The position numbers and the translations under genes are program-made. From contig DMWH01000148.1 in the NCBI GenBank assembly GCA_003483345.1, positions 1 through 5,990 on the forward strand: a DNA stretch of 5,990 nucleotides, written 5' to 3'. The stretch comes from Clostridiales bacterium (GTDB lineage: Bacteria > Bacillota > Clostridia > Tissierellales > Sedimentibacteraceae). Positions 1 to 5,990 of this stretch are shown piece after piece (position 1 is the first letter of the stretch; each line of letters begins with the position of its first letter). Below the pieces are notes generated by a model. The model was not told the DNA's origin and ran no database searches. It saw only the letters and a program-made list of their open reading frames with translations.

Positions 1-401
1 TAAATTGCCTCTGCAATTGCCATAGCCAATTCAGGATCTTTTGCAGCCATGTTGTATAAACCGCCATGAGCTTTAACATGCTGCAGCTGTGTTCCACAGC
101 TTTTCGCAAATGCCCACAAAGCACCTATTTGATATTTCACATAGTTCTTTGCTTCCTCTTTTGTTACCTTCATTTCTCTTCTGCCAAATCCCATTAAATC
201 AGGGAATCCGGGATGTGCGCCAATGCAAGTGTCTTCTTTAATAGCAAAATCAACTGTTTTTTGCATTACCATCGCATCTCCTGCATGCCATCCGCATGCA
301 ATATTTGCTGACGAAACGTATTTTAGGACTTCAGAATCCAAGCCTAGTTTATAATTTCCAAAACTTTCGCCAACATCACTGTTTAAATCTACTTTGTACA
401 A
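1..401 (-). CDS. pxpA: 5-oxoprolinase subunit A (LamB/YcsF family), N-terminal 133 residues, cut by the window edge
   Basis: The translation from TTG at 401 reads [15 protein letters not shown] and contains the blocks that define the LamB/YcsF family: NSDVGESFG (residues 7-15), [11 protein letters not shown] (32-42), [15 protein letters not shown] (61-75) and [14 protein letters not shown] (107-120). Family members are about 250 residues, so roughly half is seen and the frame is open to the window edge. PxpA acts with PxpB and PxpC in the cytoplasm to convert 5-oxoproline to glutamate using ATP; pxpB and pxpC would be expected beyond the left edge but are not visible. The TTG start is chosen because GGAGGTG (409-415) lies 7 bases upstream and the family alignment begins at this residue. 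Small departures from the usual motifs (HAGDA where HAGDP is common, KAHGG where KPHGA is common) look tolerable. A sigma-54 promoter lies directly upstream. The family call is firm; the subunit name follows from family knowledge. Confidence 0.93.
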   Translation of the reverse strand, partial: MYKVDLNSDVGESFGNYKLGLDSEVLKYVSSANIACGWHAGDAMVMQKTVDFAIKEDTCIGAHPGFPDLMGFGRREMKVTKEEAKNYVKYQIGALWAFAKSCGTQLQHVKAHGGLYNMAAKDPELAMAIAEAI

Positions 402-426
402 AATTAATCACCTCCAAATAAATATT

Positions 427-444
427 ATGCAATTAATATGCCAA
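427..444 (-). promoter_or_regulatory. sigma-54 (RpoN) -24/-12 promoter of pxpA
   Basis: Read on the minus strand the site is TTGGCATATTAATTGCAT. It has the invariant GG (442-441) and GC (430-429) with exactly ten bases between them, inside TTGGCA and TTGCAT, matching the consensus TTGGCAC-N5-TTGCA at nearly every key position. The predicted transcription start is about position 417, just before the pxpA ribosome-binding site. A sigma-54 activator gene ends about 130 bp upstream and GC-rich dyads lie between, so the site has the context that such a promoter needs. The match is seen directly; activity is inferred. Confidence 0.85.
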
Positions 445-504
445 GATTATCTTTAATAATAATCTCCATATTTCAACAAAAAATAAAGAGTAAATAAATA
501 TTTG

Positions 505-520
505 CGTGCGAATATGCACG
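505..520. promoter_or_regulatory. Inverted repeat CGTGC-N6-GCACG, probable activator-binding site (UAS)
   Basis: The repeat is a perfect 5-bp dyad, CGTGC GAATAT GCACG, in an otherwise AT-rich gap. Its centre is about 95 bp upstream of the predicted sigma-54 start site, which is a normal distance for an NtrC-family enhancer. The GTGC/GCAC half-sites resemble the dyads bound by the Fis-type helix-turn-helix of this family. It could instead form a short hairpin behind the response regulator gene, but a 5-bp stem without an immediate T-tract makes a poor terminator. Confidence 0.6.
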
Positions 521-527
521 TTTTGCC

Positions 528-541
528 GAGCGATAGCGCCC
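528..541. promoter_or_regulatory. Second, imperfect GC-rich dyad, possible second activator site
   Basis: The sequence is GAGCG ATAG CGCCC on the plus strand. Four of five outer positions pair (G-C, mismatch, G-C, C-G, G-C). Its centre is 22 bp from the centre of the dyad at 505-520, about two helical turns, so two activator dimers could bind the same face of the DNA. The two sites share GC-rich arms but not an exact sequence, so this is weaker than the first dyad. Confidence 0.35.
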
Positions 542-575
542 TAGTTATTGATGTTCTATATATAATTCTACCAAA

Positions 576-1985
576 TTATGCATTATTATCTGCATAAAAG
601 TATTTTTCTATTCTCCTTTTAAAAGCAAATCTGCTTATACCTAGCATTTCCGCAGCTTTAGTATGGTTGTTGCTGCAATATTTAAGAGCTAGTTTAATAT
701 ATTCAGCTTCCATTTCTGCAACTTCATTTTCCAAAGAAAAACCTCCTGAAAGCAGTTTACTGCTCATCTCATCTTGACTCGGCTTTGTAAATTCATTGCC
801 TCCGCCTAAGGCACTTCTAATTTCTAAAGGCAAATCGCCGATATCGATATATTCGTTCTCTACCAATATTACAATTCTTTCAATAACATTTTTAAGCTCC
901 CTGACATTCCCTTTCCATGAGTATAATAATAGTGCTTCTTTGGCTCTGTCAGTGAATCCTTTTATCTTTTTATTAAATTTACAGTTATATTCATATAAAA
1001 AATTATTTGCTAATACTAATATATCATCTCCTCTTTCACGTAAAAGAGGCAGATAAACAGGCACTACATTCAATCTGTAGTATAAGTCCTCTCTGAATTC
1101 TTTATCTTCTATGGCTTTTTCCAAGTTTTTATTTGTAGCGGCAATAATTCTGATATCTACTTCAATATCCTCTAGTCCACCGACCCTTTTAAATTTTCTT
1201 TCATCTAAAAACCTCAATAGTTTAGGCTGTACTTCCATGGGCATTTCTGCAATTTCATCCAAAAATACCGTACTTCCGTCAGCTATTTCAAGCAATCCCT
1301 TTTTTCTGTTGTTTGCACCGGTGAACGCATTTTTTTCAAATCCGAAAAGTTCACTTTCTATAAGCTGCTGAGGAATAGCACCGCAATTAAGTTTCAGCAT
1401 GGCAGATCCTCTCCTTATGCTGTGATTATGAATATAAGAAGCTACAAGATCTTTGCCTGTACCGGTTTCACCCCTTATAAGGACAGTTACATTGTCGTTT
1501 TTTGATAATATATCAATTCTATTCATAACTTCATTCATAAGAGGATGGTTCCCTATTATAATTTTCTTATTTAATTCTTTCTCCTTTTCTTTCTCCAACA
1601 AATAAATTTTGTTTTGCAATTTTAAATTTTCTGTAATTCTTTTTATTAAAATTTCTACATCAATGAGGTCAAAGGGTTTGTTAATATAGTCAAAAGCGCC
1701 GAGTTTTATTGCTTTAACAGCAGTGTTGATATCACCATAGGCAGTCATAATAATAACCTCGACTTTTTTGTCTATTTTTTTTATTTTAGGCAAAATATCC
1801 AATCCGTTCTCACCTGCTAAACGCATGTCTAAAAAAACTATCTGAGGTTTATATTCTTTTACCTTTTCAAGAGCAATATGACCGGTTGCAGCAGTACTTA
1901 TGCTATATCCCAAATCTTTCAGTGCTTCTTCCAAAGATAATCGTATAGTCTCTTCGTCGTCAACTATCAATATTCTAATTTTCAT
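576..1985 (-). CDS. NtrC-family sigma-54-dependent response regulator
   Basis: This 469-residue protein has three domains. The receiver (residues 1-~120) has acidic D9/D10, phosphoacceptor D53, T81 and K103. The AAA+ sigma-54 interaction domain (about 142-370) has Walker A GETGTGKD (172-179), Walker B TVFLDEI (239-245), arginine-finger region FREDLYYRLN (297-306) and the WKGNVREL block (357-364). A Fis-type helix-turn-helix (about 440-462, NHTKAAEMLGISRFAFKRRI) ends the protein. It should act in the cytoplasm as a phosphorylation-activated ATPase that remodels sigma-54 RNA polymerase from an upstream site. The loop that contacts sigma-54 reads NAFTGA (219-224) rather than GAFTGA. The start at 1985 is preferred over an in-frame ATG at 1997 because GGAGGT sits 4 bases before it and the receiver fold begins there. 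It overlaps the kinase gene by 11 bp and lies upstream of a sigma-54 promoter for pxpA, its likely target. The regulon and gene name are unknown. Confidence 0.95.
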   Translation of the reverse strand: MKIRILIVDDEETIRLSLEEALKDLGYSISTAATGHIALEKVKEYKPQIVFLDMRLAGENGLDILPKIKKIDKKVEVIIMTAYGDINTAVKAIKLGAFDYINKPFDLIDVEILIKRITENLKLQNKIYLLEKEKEKELNKKIIIGNHPLMNEVMNRIDILSKNDNVTVLIRGETGTGKDLVASYIHNHSIRRGSAMLKLNCGAIPQQLIESELFGFEKNAFTGANNRKKGLLEIADGSTVFLDEIAEMPMEVQPKLLRFLDERKFKRVGGLEDIEVDIRIIAATNKNLEKAIEDKEFREDLYYRLNVVPVYLPLLRERGDDILVLANNFLYEYNCKFNKKIKGFTDRAKEALLLYSWKGNVRELKNVIERIVILVENEYIDIGDLPLEIRSALGGGNEFTKPSQDEMSSKLLSGGFSLENEVAEMEAEYIKLALKYCSNNHTKAAEMLGISRFAFKRRIEKYFYADNNA

Positions 1986-3732
1986 TACTACCTCCATTAA
2001 TGGGAAACCTGATTATTACTTTAGTTCCTTCATTTACTGCACTCTGAATATCTATTTCTCCCCGATTGCCCATTACCAATTCATATACTACAGATAACCC
2101 AAGTCCTGTTCCTTGAGGGTTTGTAGTAAAAAAAGGATTAAATACCTTTGCTAAATCTTGTGATTGTATCCCACATCCATTATCATGAAAAATAACTTCA
2201 ATAAATTTTTCTTTTTGTGAGCAATTATTAAAAGAAATATTTAAAGTACCTCCTTTATCCATAGCATAAAAAGCATTATTGATAATATTGATGAATATCT
2301 GCTCAGTTTGAGCCTTGTCCACATATGCAACAGTATTTTTGCAGTTATTATCAATATTTATTTTTATATTATTTTTTTTGGCAGTCTCCCCGATTAGATT
2401 TAACGACTTATCTAAAACTCCCATTAAATCTGTTTTTTCAATATTAGGAAAACTTGGCTTAGCAAAATTCAATAAATCAGTAATCAAATTATTAAGTCTG
2501 TCAATTTCAAAAAGTACTCCGTTAAGTAATTTTTTATTAGAAGCTATCATATCGTTATCCTCTTTGCATAACCTGTTTTTTAAAACTTGGATACTTGTTT
2601 TCATGCCTGCCAAGGGATTTCGTACTTCATGAGCAATACCTGATGCGAATTGGCCTATGGTAGTTAATCTATCCAATGTGCTCATGCTGTTTTCGATTCT
2701 TTTTCTTTCGGTAATATCGTTAAAATTGCATATAGCTCCGCTGATAGACCCATCTCCTCCTATCAAAAGAGAAGTTGTAACATCTATATATTTTTTATTT
2801 CCATGCTCATCATCAAAAGCAAGGATTTTATTTATTTTCATCTTTGTATTTAATGTTTCCATTATTTGTTCATGCAAACATTCCTTGACAAGACCGATTT
2901 TCTCGGCTGCGGGAATCAGTAAATTTTCTGCGGTCTGATTTATTGATATTACACTGCCATGCTGGTCAGCAGTTACTATTCCTGCTGATACGTTTCTTAA
3001 AATATCTTCGTTGAATTTGGTTGCTTCAATTAATCTGTCTGTATTGTTTTGCACAGTATCGAGCATATTGTTAAAAGCATCAGCCAATGTTCCTATTTCA
3101 TCATTTCTGTCTATTTCTATCCTATCTTTATAAATTCCGTCAGCAACGATTTTATTACAGTGTTCAGCCAGCATTTTAATCGGTTTTGATATATTGTGCG
3201 TAATGAATATTGATGCATGCATAGAAAATACAAGGGCAATTAATGCAACTAAGATTATATATTGTTGACTTTCCATTACTTCAATTAATAAGTTATCTCT
3301 ATTTAAGCCGTATGCTATTACCCAATTCCACTTATCATACTTTTGATATGTAAAAATATAATTGCCTACAGATATTGACTCCGGTCCTTTATTTAATTCT
3401 TCATTCATAAATTCTTCAATGAAGTTATTATTCAGGACAGTATTTAACAAAATTTCATCATCATCATCGCTGAAAATAATCAAATTGTTTTTGCCCAGGT
3501 CTTTATAAAAATTAATAATAAAATCTTTTGCTCCAATTTCATCCTTTATGTCATCATTAACTTTTTCAATAGTAAGAATCATCTCTTCTAAATTACGGTA
3601 TGAAATATTTATATGATTATCCAACAATAAATTATATCCATTAACAACAAATACAATAACAATTATTAAAATTGATACCATCAATATAATAATAAAAGGA
3701 ATGAGTATCTTTTTTTCAATACTGTTTCTCAT
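1975..3732 (-). CDS. Membrane sensor histidine kinase (Cache-HAMP-PAS-HisKA-HATPase), partner of the sigma-54 regulator
   Basis: The 585-residue protein starts with a membrane helix (about 9-30). An extracytoplasmic domain of about 120 residues follows; its YQKYDKWNWVIAYGLNRD stretch (129-146) is typical of single Cache ligand-binding domains. A second helix (about 157-178), HAMP (about 179-231) and PAS ending in NDITERKRIE (about 240-347) come next. The dimerisation domain holds phosphoacceptor H368 in GIAHEVRNPLAG. The ATP-binding domain has the N box NNAFYAMDKGG (485-495), G1 DNGCGI (517-522), FFTT (534-537) and G2 GTGLGLS (541-547). All catalytic motifs are present, so it should autophosphorylate and pass phosphate to D53 of the regulator encoded next. 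It resembles the NtrB/AtoS/ZraS group that partners with NtrC-type regulators. The ATG at 3732 follows a modest GGGAAGG site and puts the first helix at the N-terminus. The ligand cannot be read from sequence; the link to pxpA suggests an amino acid or related small acid, which is inference. Confidence 0.94.
   Translation of the reverse strand: MRNSIEKKILIPFIIILMVSILIIVIVFVVNGYNLLLDNHINISYRNLEEMILTIEKVNDDIKDEIGAKDFIINFYKDLGKNNLIIFSDDDDEILLNTVLNNNFIEEFMNEELNKGPESISVGNYIFTYQKYDKWNWVIAYGLNRDNLLIEVMESQQYIILVALIALVFSMHASIFITHNISKPIKMLAEHCNKIVADGIYKDRIEIDRNDEIGTLADAFNNMLDTVQNNTDRLIEATKFNEDILRNVSAGIVTADQHGSVISINQTAENLLIPAAEKIGLVKECLHEQIMETLNTKMKINKILAFDDEHGNKKYIDVTTSLLIGGDGSISGAICNFNDITERKRIENSMSTLDRLTTIGQFASGIAHEVRNPLAGMKTSIQVLKNRLCKEDNDMIASNKKLLNGVLFEIDRLNNLITDLLNFAKPSFPNIEKTDLMGVLDKSLNLIGETAKKNNIKINIDNNCKNTVAYVDKAQTEQIFINIINNAFYAMDKGGTLNISFNNCSQKEKFIEVIFHDNGCGIQSQDLAKVFNPFFTTNPQGTGLGLSVVYELVMGNRGEIDIQSAVNEGTKVIIRFPINGGSNEN
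1990..1995 (-). promoter_or_regulatory. Ribosome-binding site of the response regulator, inside the kinase gene
   Basis: GGAGGT on the minus strand lies within the last codons of the kinase gene and 4 bases before the ATG at 1985. It decides the start: the alternative ATG at 1997 has no comparable site upstream. Being inside the kinase reading frame, it ties regulator translation to ribosomes finishing the kinase. Confidence 0.8.
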
Positions 3733-3769
3733 AATTTTTGCCTTCCCTTTTTACGAGCGTATTCACATG

Positions 3770-3775
3770 ATTATA
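3770..3775 (-). promoter_or_regulatory. Candidate -10 element for the kinase-regulator operon
   Basis: A perfect TATAAT lies about 38 bp before the kinase ATG and would give a leader of about 31 bases. No good -35 hexamer is seen at 16-18 bp spacing (AGAGAA at 17), so the support is only the -10 match and position in a very AT-rich gap. Confidence 0.3.
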
Positions 3776-3852
3776 ACTGAAATCAAAATGCTTTCTCTAA
3801 ATCATTTCTACTATGATTACACAATTACCATAATAAAAGAATTCAACAATAA

Positions 3853-3922
3853 ATAATAGAATCCCGCCTATATATCGGAAATGTAGCATTACACTACACT
3901 TCCAATAAGAGGATTCTATTAT
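3853..3922. repeat. 70-bp nested palindrome between serS and the kinase gene
   Basis: The outer arms are a perfect 12-bp inverted repeat, ATAATAGAATCC (3853-3864) and GGATTCTATTAT (3911-3922). Inside them is a second hairpin with 10-bp arms (3877-3886 and 3894-3903) around a 7-base loop. The single mismatch in the inner arms (3881/3899) becomes a U-G wobble in minus-strand RNA, so the fold is better in the direction the genes are transcribed. It could be a transcription-processing or termination structure after serS, or a short non-autonomous mobile element of MITE type. No target-site duplication is evident at its ends and no second copy is in the window. Confidence 0.7.
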
Positions 3923-3931
3923 ATTGTACCA
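3918..3931 (-). promoter_or_regulatory. Candidate extended -10 promoter overlapping the palindrome arm
   Basis: The minus strand reads TGGTACAATATAAT. This offers an extended -10 (TGG plus TACAAT) and an overlapping perfect TATAAT. No convincing -35 lies upstream. A start here, about position 3911-3916, would give the kinase operon a leader of about 180 bases carrying the inner hairpin. Its overlap with the outer arm may be coincidental in AT-rich DNA. Confidence 0.3.
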
Positions 3932-3962
3932 TAAAGTAAGACTAAAGAAAATATTTTTATAG

Positions 3963-5255
<1,293 letters not shown>

Positions 5256-5269
5256 TTACCTCCATAAAT

Positions 5270-5298
5270 AAAAACTCCCGCCTCTTTAGAGACGAGAG
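5270..5298 (-). terminator. Rho-independent terminator of the serS T-box leader
   Basis: On the minus strand a 10-bp stem (5298-5289 with 5284-5275, two G-U wobbles, TAAA loop) is followed directly by five T residues (5274-5270). Its 5' strand is the same segment that closes the antiterminator, so the two structures exclude each other. It lies 7 bp before the serS ribosome-binding site and should stop transcription when tRNA-Ser is charged. Confidence 0.9.
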
Positions 5299-5543
5299 AT
5301 ACTCGCGGTGCCACCCTAATTATTATACTAATGGGGGGACATTCCTTCATCCCCGGAGACTTTCCCTAAACAGAAGGTGTGTCCCCATTCCTCTGTATAA
5401 TCACTTTTAAAAGTTAACGCCTTCAACGTCTAAGTTTTTTACCCTTAGATACTCCGGAACGGATTCAACAACTATTATACCGGCTCGCACCACCCGTCGG
5501 CTCTCTTAAATAAGTCGCTGTTTACTGCTTTCCTTCATTGTTT
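5270..5543 (-). ncRNA. Serine-specific T-box riboswitch, leader of serS
   Basis: The hallmark T-box AGGGTGGCACCGCG is at 5317-5304. The antiterminator can be drawn from it: AGGG (5317-5314) pairs with CTCT (5291-5288), GCGAG (5306-5302) with CTCGT (5296-5292), leaving the UGGCACC bulge. The bulge base C5310 would pair with discriminator G73, the base found in tRNA-Ser. In stem I, GAATCCGTTCCGGAGTA around 5466-5450 matches the usual specifier-loop setting (GAA-codon-N-GGAGU). It puts the codon UCC, a serine codon, at 5463-5461. The distal part of stem I (GAGAGCC...GAGCCGG, about 5504-5480) also fits the class. Uncharged tRNA-Ser should stabilise the antiterminator and allow serS transcription. 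The leader is about 290 bases from promoter to start codon. Confidence 0.95.
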
Positions 5544-5549
5544 ATATGG

Positions 5550-5578
5550 ATAATATAATAACATTATAACTTTGTCAA
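5550..5578 (-). promoter_or_regulatory. Sigma-A promoter of the T-box-serS transcript
   Basis: TTGACA (5578-5573) and TATTAT (5555-5550) are separated by exactly 17 bp, one mismatch from the full consensus. The predicted start is about 5543, immediately before stem I of the T-box. The -35 lies only 7 bp beyond the stop codon of the cupin gene. Confidence 0.88.
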
Positions 5579-5585
5579 GCTTTAT

Positions 5586-5990
5586 TTAATGGATTGAAGG
5601 CGATATTATGCACAAGACTTCTGACACATCATCATTTTTATTGTAATACATATGATTGTTGTTTTCAGGAACAATTATGCTGTCTCCCTTTGATATTGTG
5701 TATATTTTTTCTCCTACATGACACTCTATTTCCCCCTGTGTAACAAAAATATACTCTTTAGATTCATGTGTTATACTATGATTGCTTATCCATGTTTTTG
5801 GTTTCATTTTAAACAGAAAGGCTTCAAACTCCGATTGTTTATGGCTATTTTTCAATATTGGCGTAATAAACTCAAGTTCCACATTAATATTGTTCAATTT
5901 AACTTTAGTTCTTTCTTCTTTTGGTATTGTTATAACATCATTGGAAGATTCCTCCGAAAATAATACTGAAAGAGGTACATCCAATGCATC
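5586..5990 (-). CDS. C-terminal part of a probable XRE-family regulator with a cupin sensor domain, cut by the window edge
   Basis: The reading frame is open to the right edge, giving 134 visible residues plus the stop at 5586. The first residues, DALDVPLSVLFSEE, match the closing helix of XRE-type helix-turn-helix domains (the usual 'AxALxVPLxxLF'), so the DNA-binding domain should lie beyond the edge. After a linker, a cupin domain spans roughly visible residues 55-130: motif 1 as HSITHESKEYIFVTQGEIE and motif 2 as GDSIIVPENNNHMYYN, with the histidines and the G-x5-P spacing retained. HTH-cupin regulators of this build bind a small ligand in the cupin barrel and control nearby metabolic or transport genes. 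The ligand and target cannot be told here. The TTG at 5984 is not treated as the start because homology continues upstream. There is no room for a terminator between this gene and the serS promoter. Confidence 0.8.
   Translation of the reverse strand, partial: DALDVPLSVLFSEESSNDVITIPKEERTKVKLNNINVELEFITPILKNSHKQSEFEAFLFKMKPKTWISNHSITHESKEYIFVTQGEIECHVGEKIYTISKGDSIIVPENNNHMYYNKNDDVSEVLCIISPSIH

Noticed and set aside
500..541. GC-rich dyads as a terminator of the kinase-regulator operon
   Set aside because: The stems are only 3-5 bp and no U-tract follows directly, although the sequence further on is T-rich; position upstream of a sigma-54 promoter fits binding sites better.
1983..1997. Start of the response regulator at ATG 1997
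   Set aside because: It has no ribosome-binding site; the ATG at 1985 has GGAGGT four bases upstream and matches where receiver domains begin.
796..2938. Plus-strand open frames of 65-105 codons opposite the kinase and regulator genes
   Set aside because: They lie wholly or almost wholly antisense to well-conserved coding sequence, have low-complexity Ser/Phe/Leu-rich translations and lack convincing ribosome-binding sites.
3455..3468. TCATCATCATCATC tandem triplets
   Set aside because: This is a short coding run for consecutive Asp residues in the kinase sensor domain, not a repeat element.
5718..5963. Plus-strand 81-codon frame opposite the cupin gene
   Set aside because: It is antisense to the cupin motifs and its translation is rich in Phe, Tyr and Trp without family resemblance.
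5586..5984. The cupin protein as a complete 132-residue gene starting at TTG 5984
   Set aside because: The frame is open to the window edge and the residues around the TTG match the end of an XRE helix-turn-helix, so the TTG is an internal Leu codon.

Overview
The window is AT-rich, and all five genes lie on the minus strand, so transcription runs from high to low coordinates. The base composition, strong GGAGG ribosome-binding sites, a T-box leader on serS, a TTG start and a sigma-54 two-component system all point to a low-GC Gram-positive bacterium, most likely an anaerobic Clostridia-type Firmicute. I cannot name the genus from sequence alone.

Layout in the direction of transcription. (1) 5990-5586 is the C-terminal part of a regulator that enters from the right edge. 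It has the last residues of an XRE-type helix-turn-helix followed by a cupin sensor domain. (2) 5578-5253 is a strong sigma-A promoter and a complete serine T-box riboswitch. The UCC specifier, the UGGC bulge that fits the G73 discriminator of tRNA-Ser, the antiterminator and the terminator are all readable. (3) 5252-3978 is serS, an intact seryl-tRNA synthetase. (4) 3977-3733 is a 245-bp gap holding a small AT-rich hairpin at the serS stop, a 70-bp nested palindrome and candidate promoters. (5) 3732-1975 and 1985-576 are an overlapping membrane histidine kinase (Cache-HAMP-PAS-HisKA-HATPase) and an NtrC-family sigma-54 activator. (6) 575-402 is a 174-bp regulatory gap with two GC-rich dyads and a correctly spaced -24/-12 sigma-54 promoter. 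(7) 401-1 is the N-terminal half of pxpA, 5-oxoprolinase subunit A, which runs off the left edge.

The most interesting reading is a compact signalling circuit at the left end. A membrane kinase with an extracytoplasmic Cache sensor would phosphorylate the sigma-54 activator. The activator would bind the dyads about 95-120 bp upstream of the predicted start site and switch on the sigma-54 promoter of the pxpA operon. That would place 5-oxoproline (pyroglutamate) breakdown under direct extracellular-signal control. The promoter, dyads and gene order are visible in the sequence; the regulatory link and the ligand are inferred.
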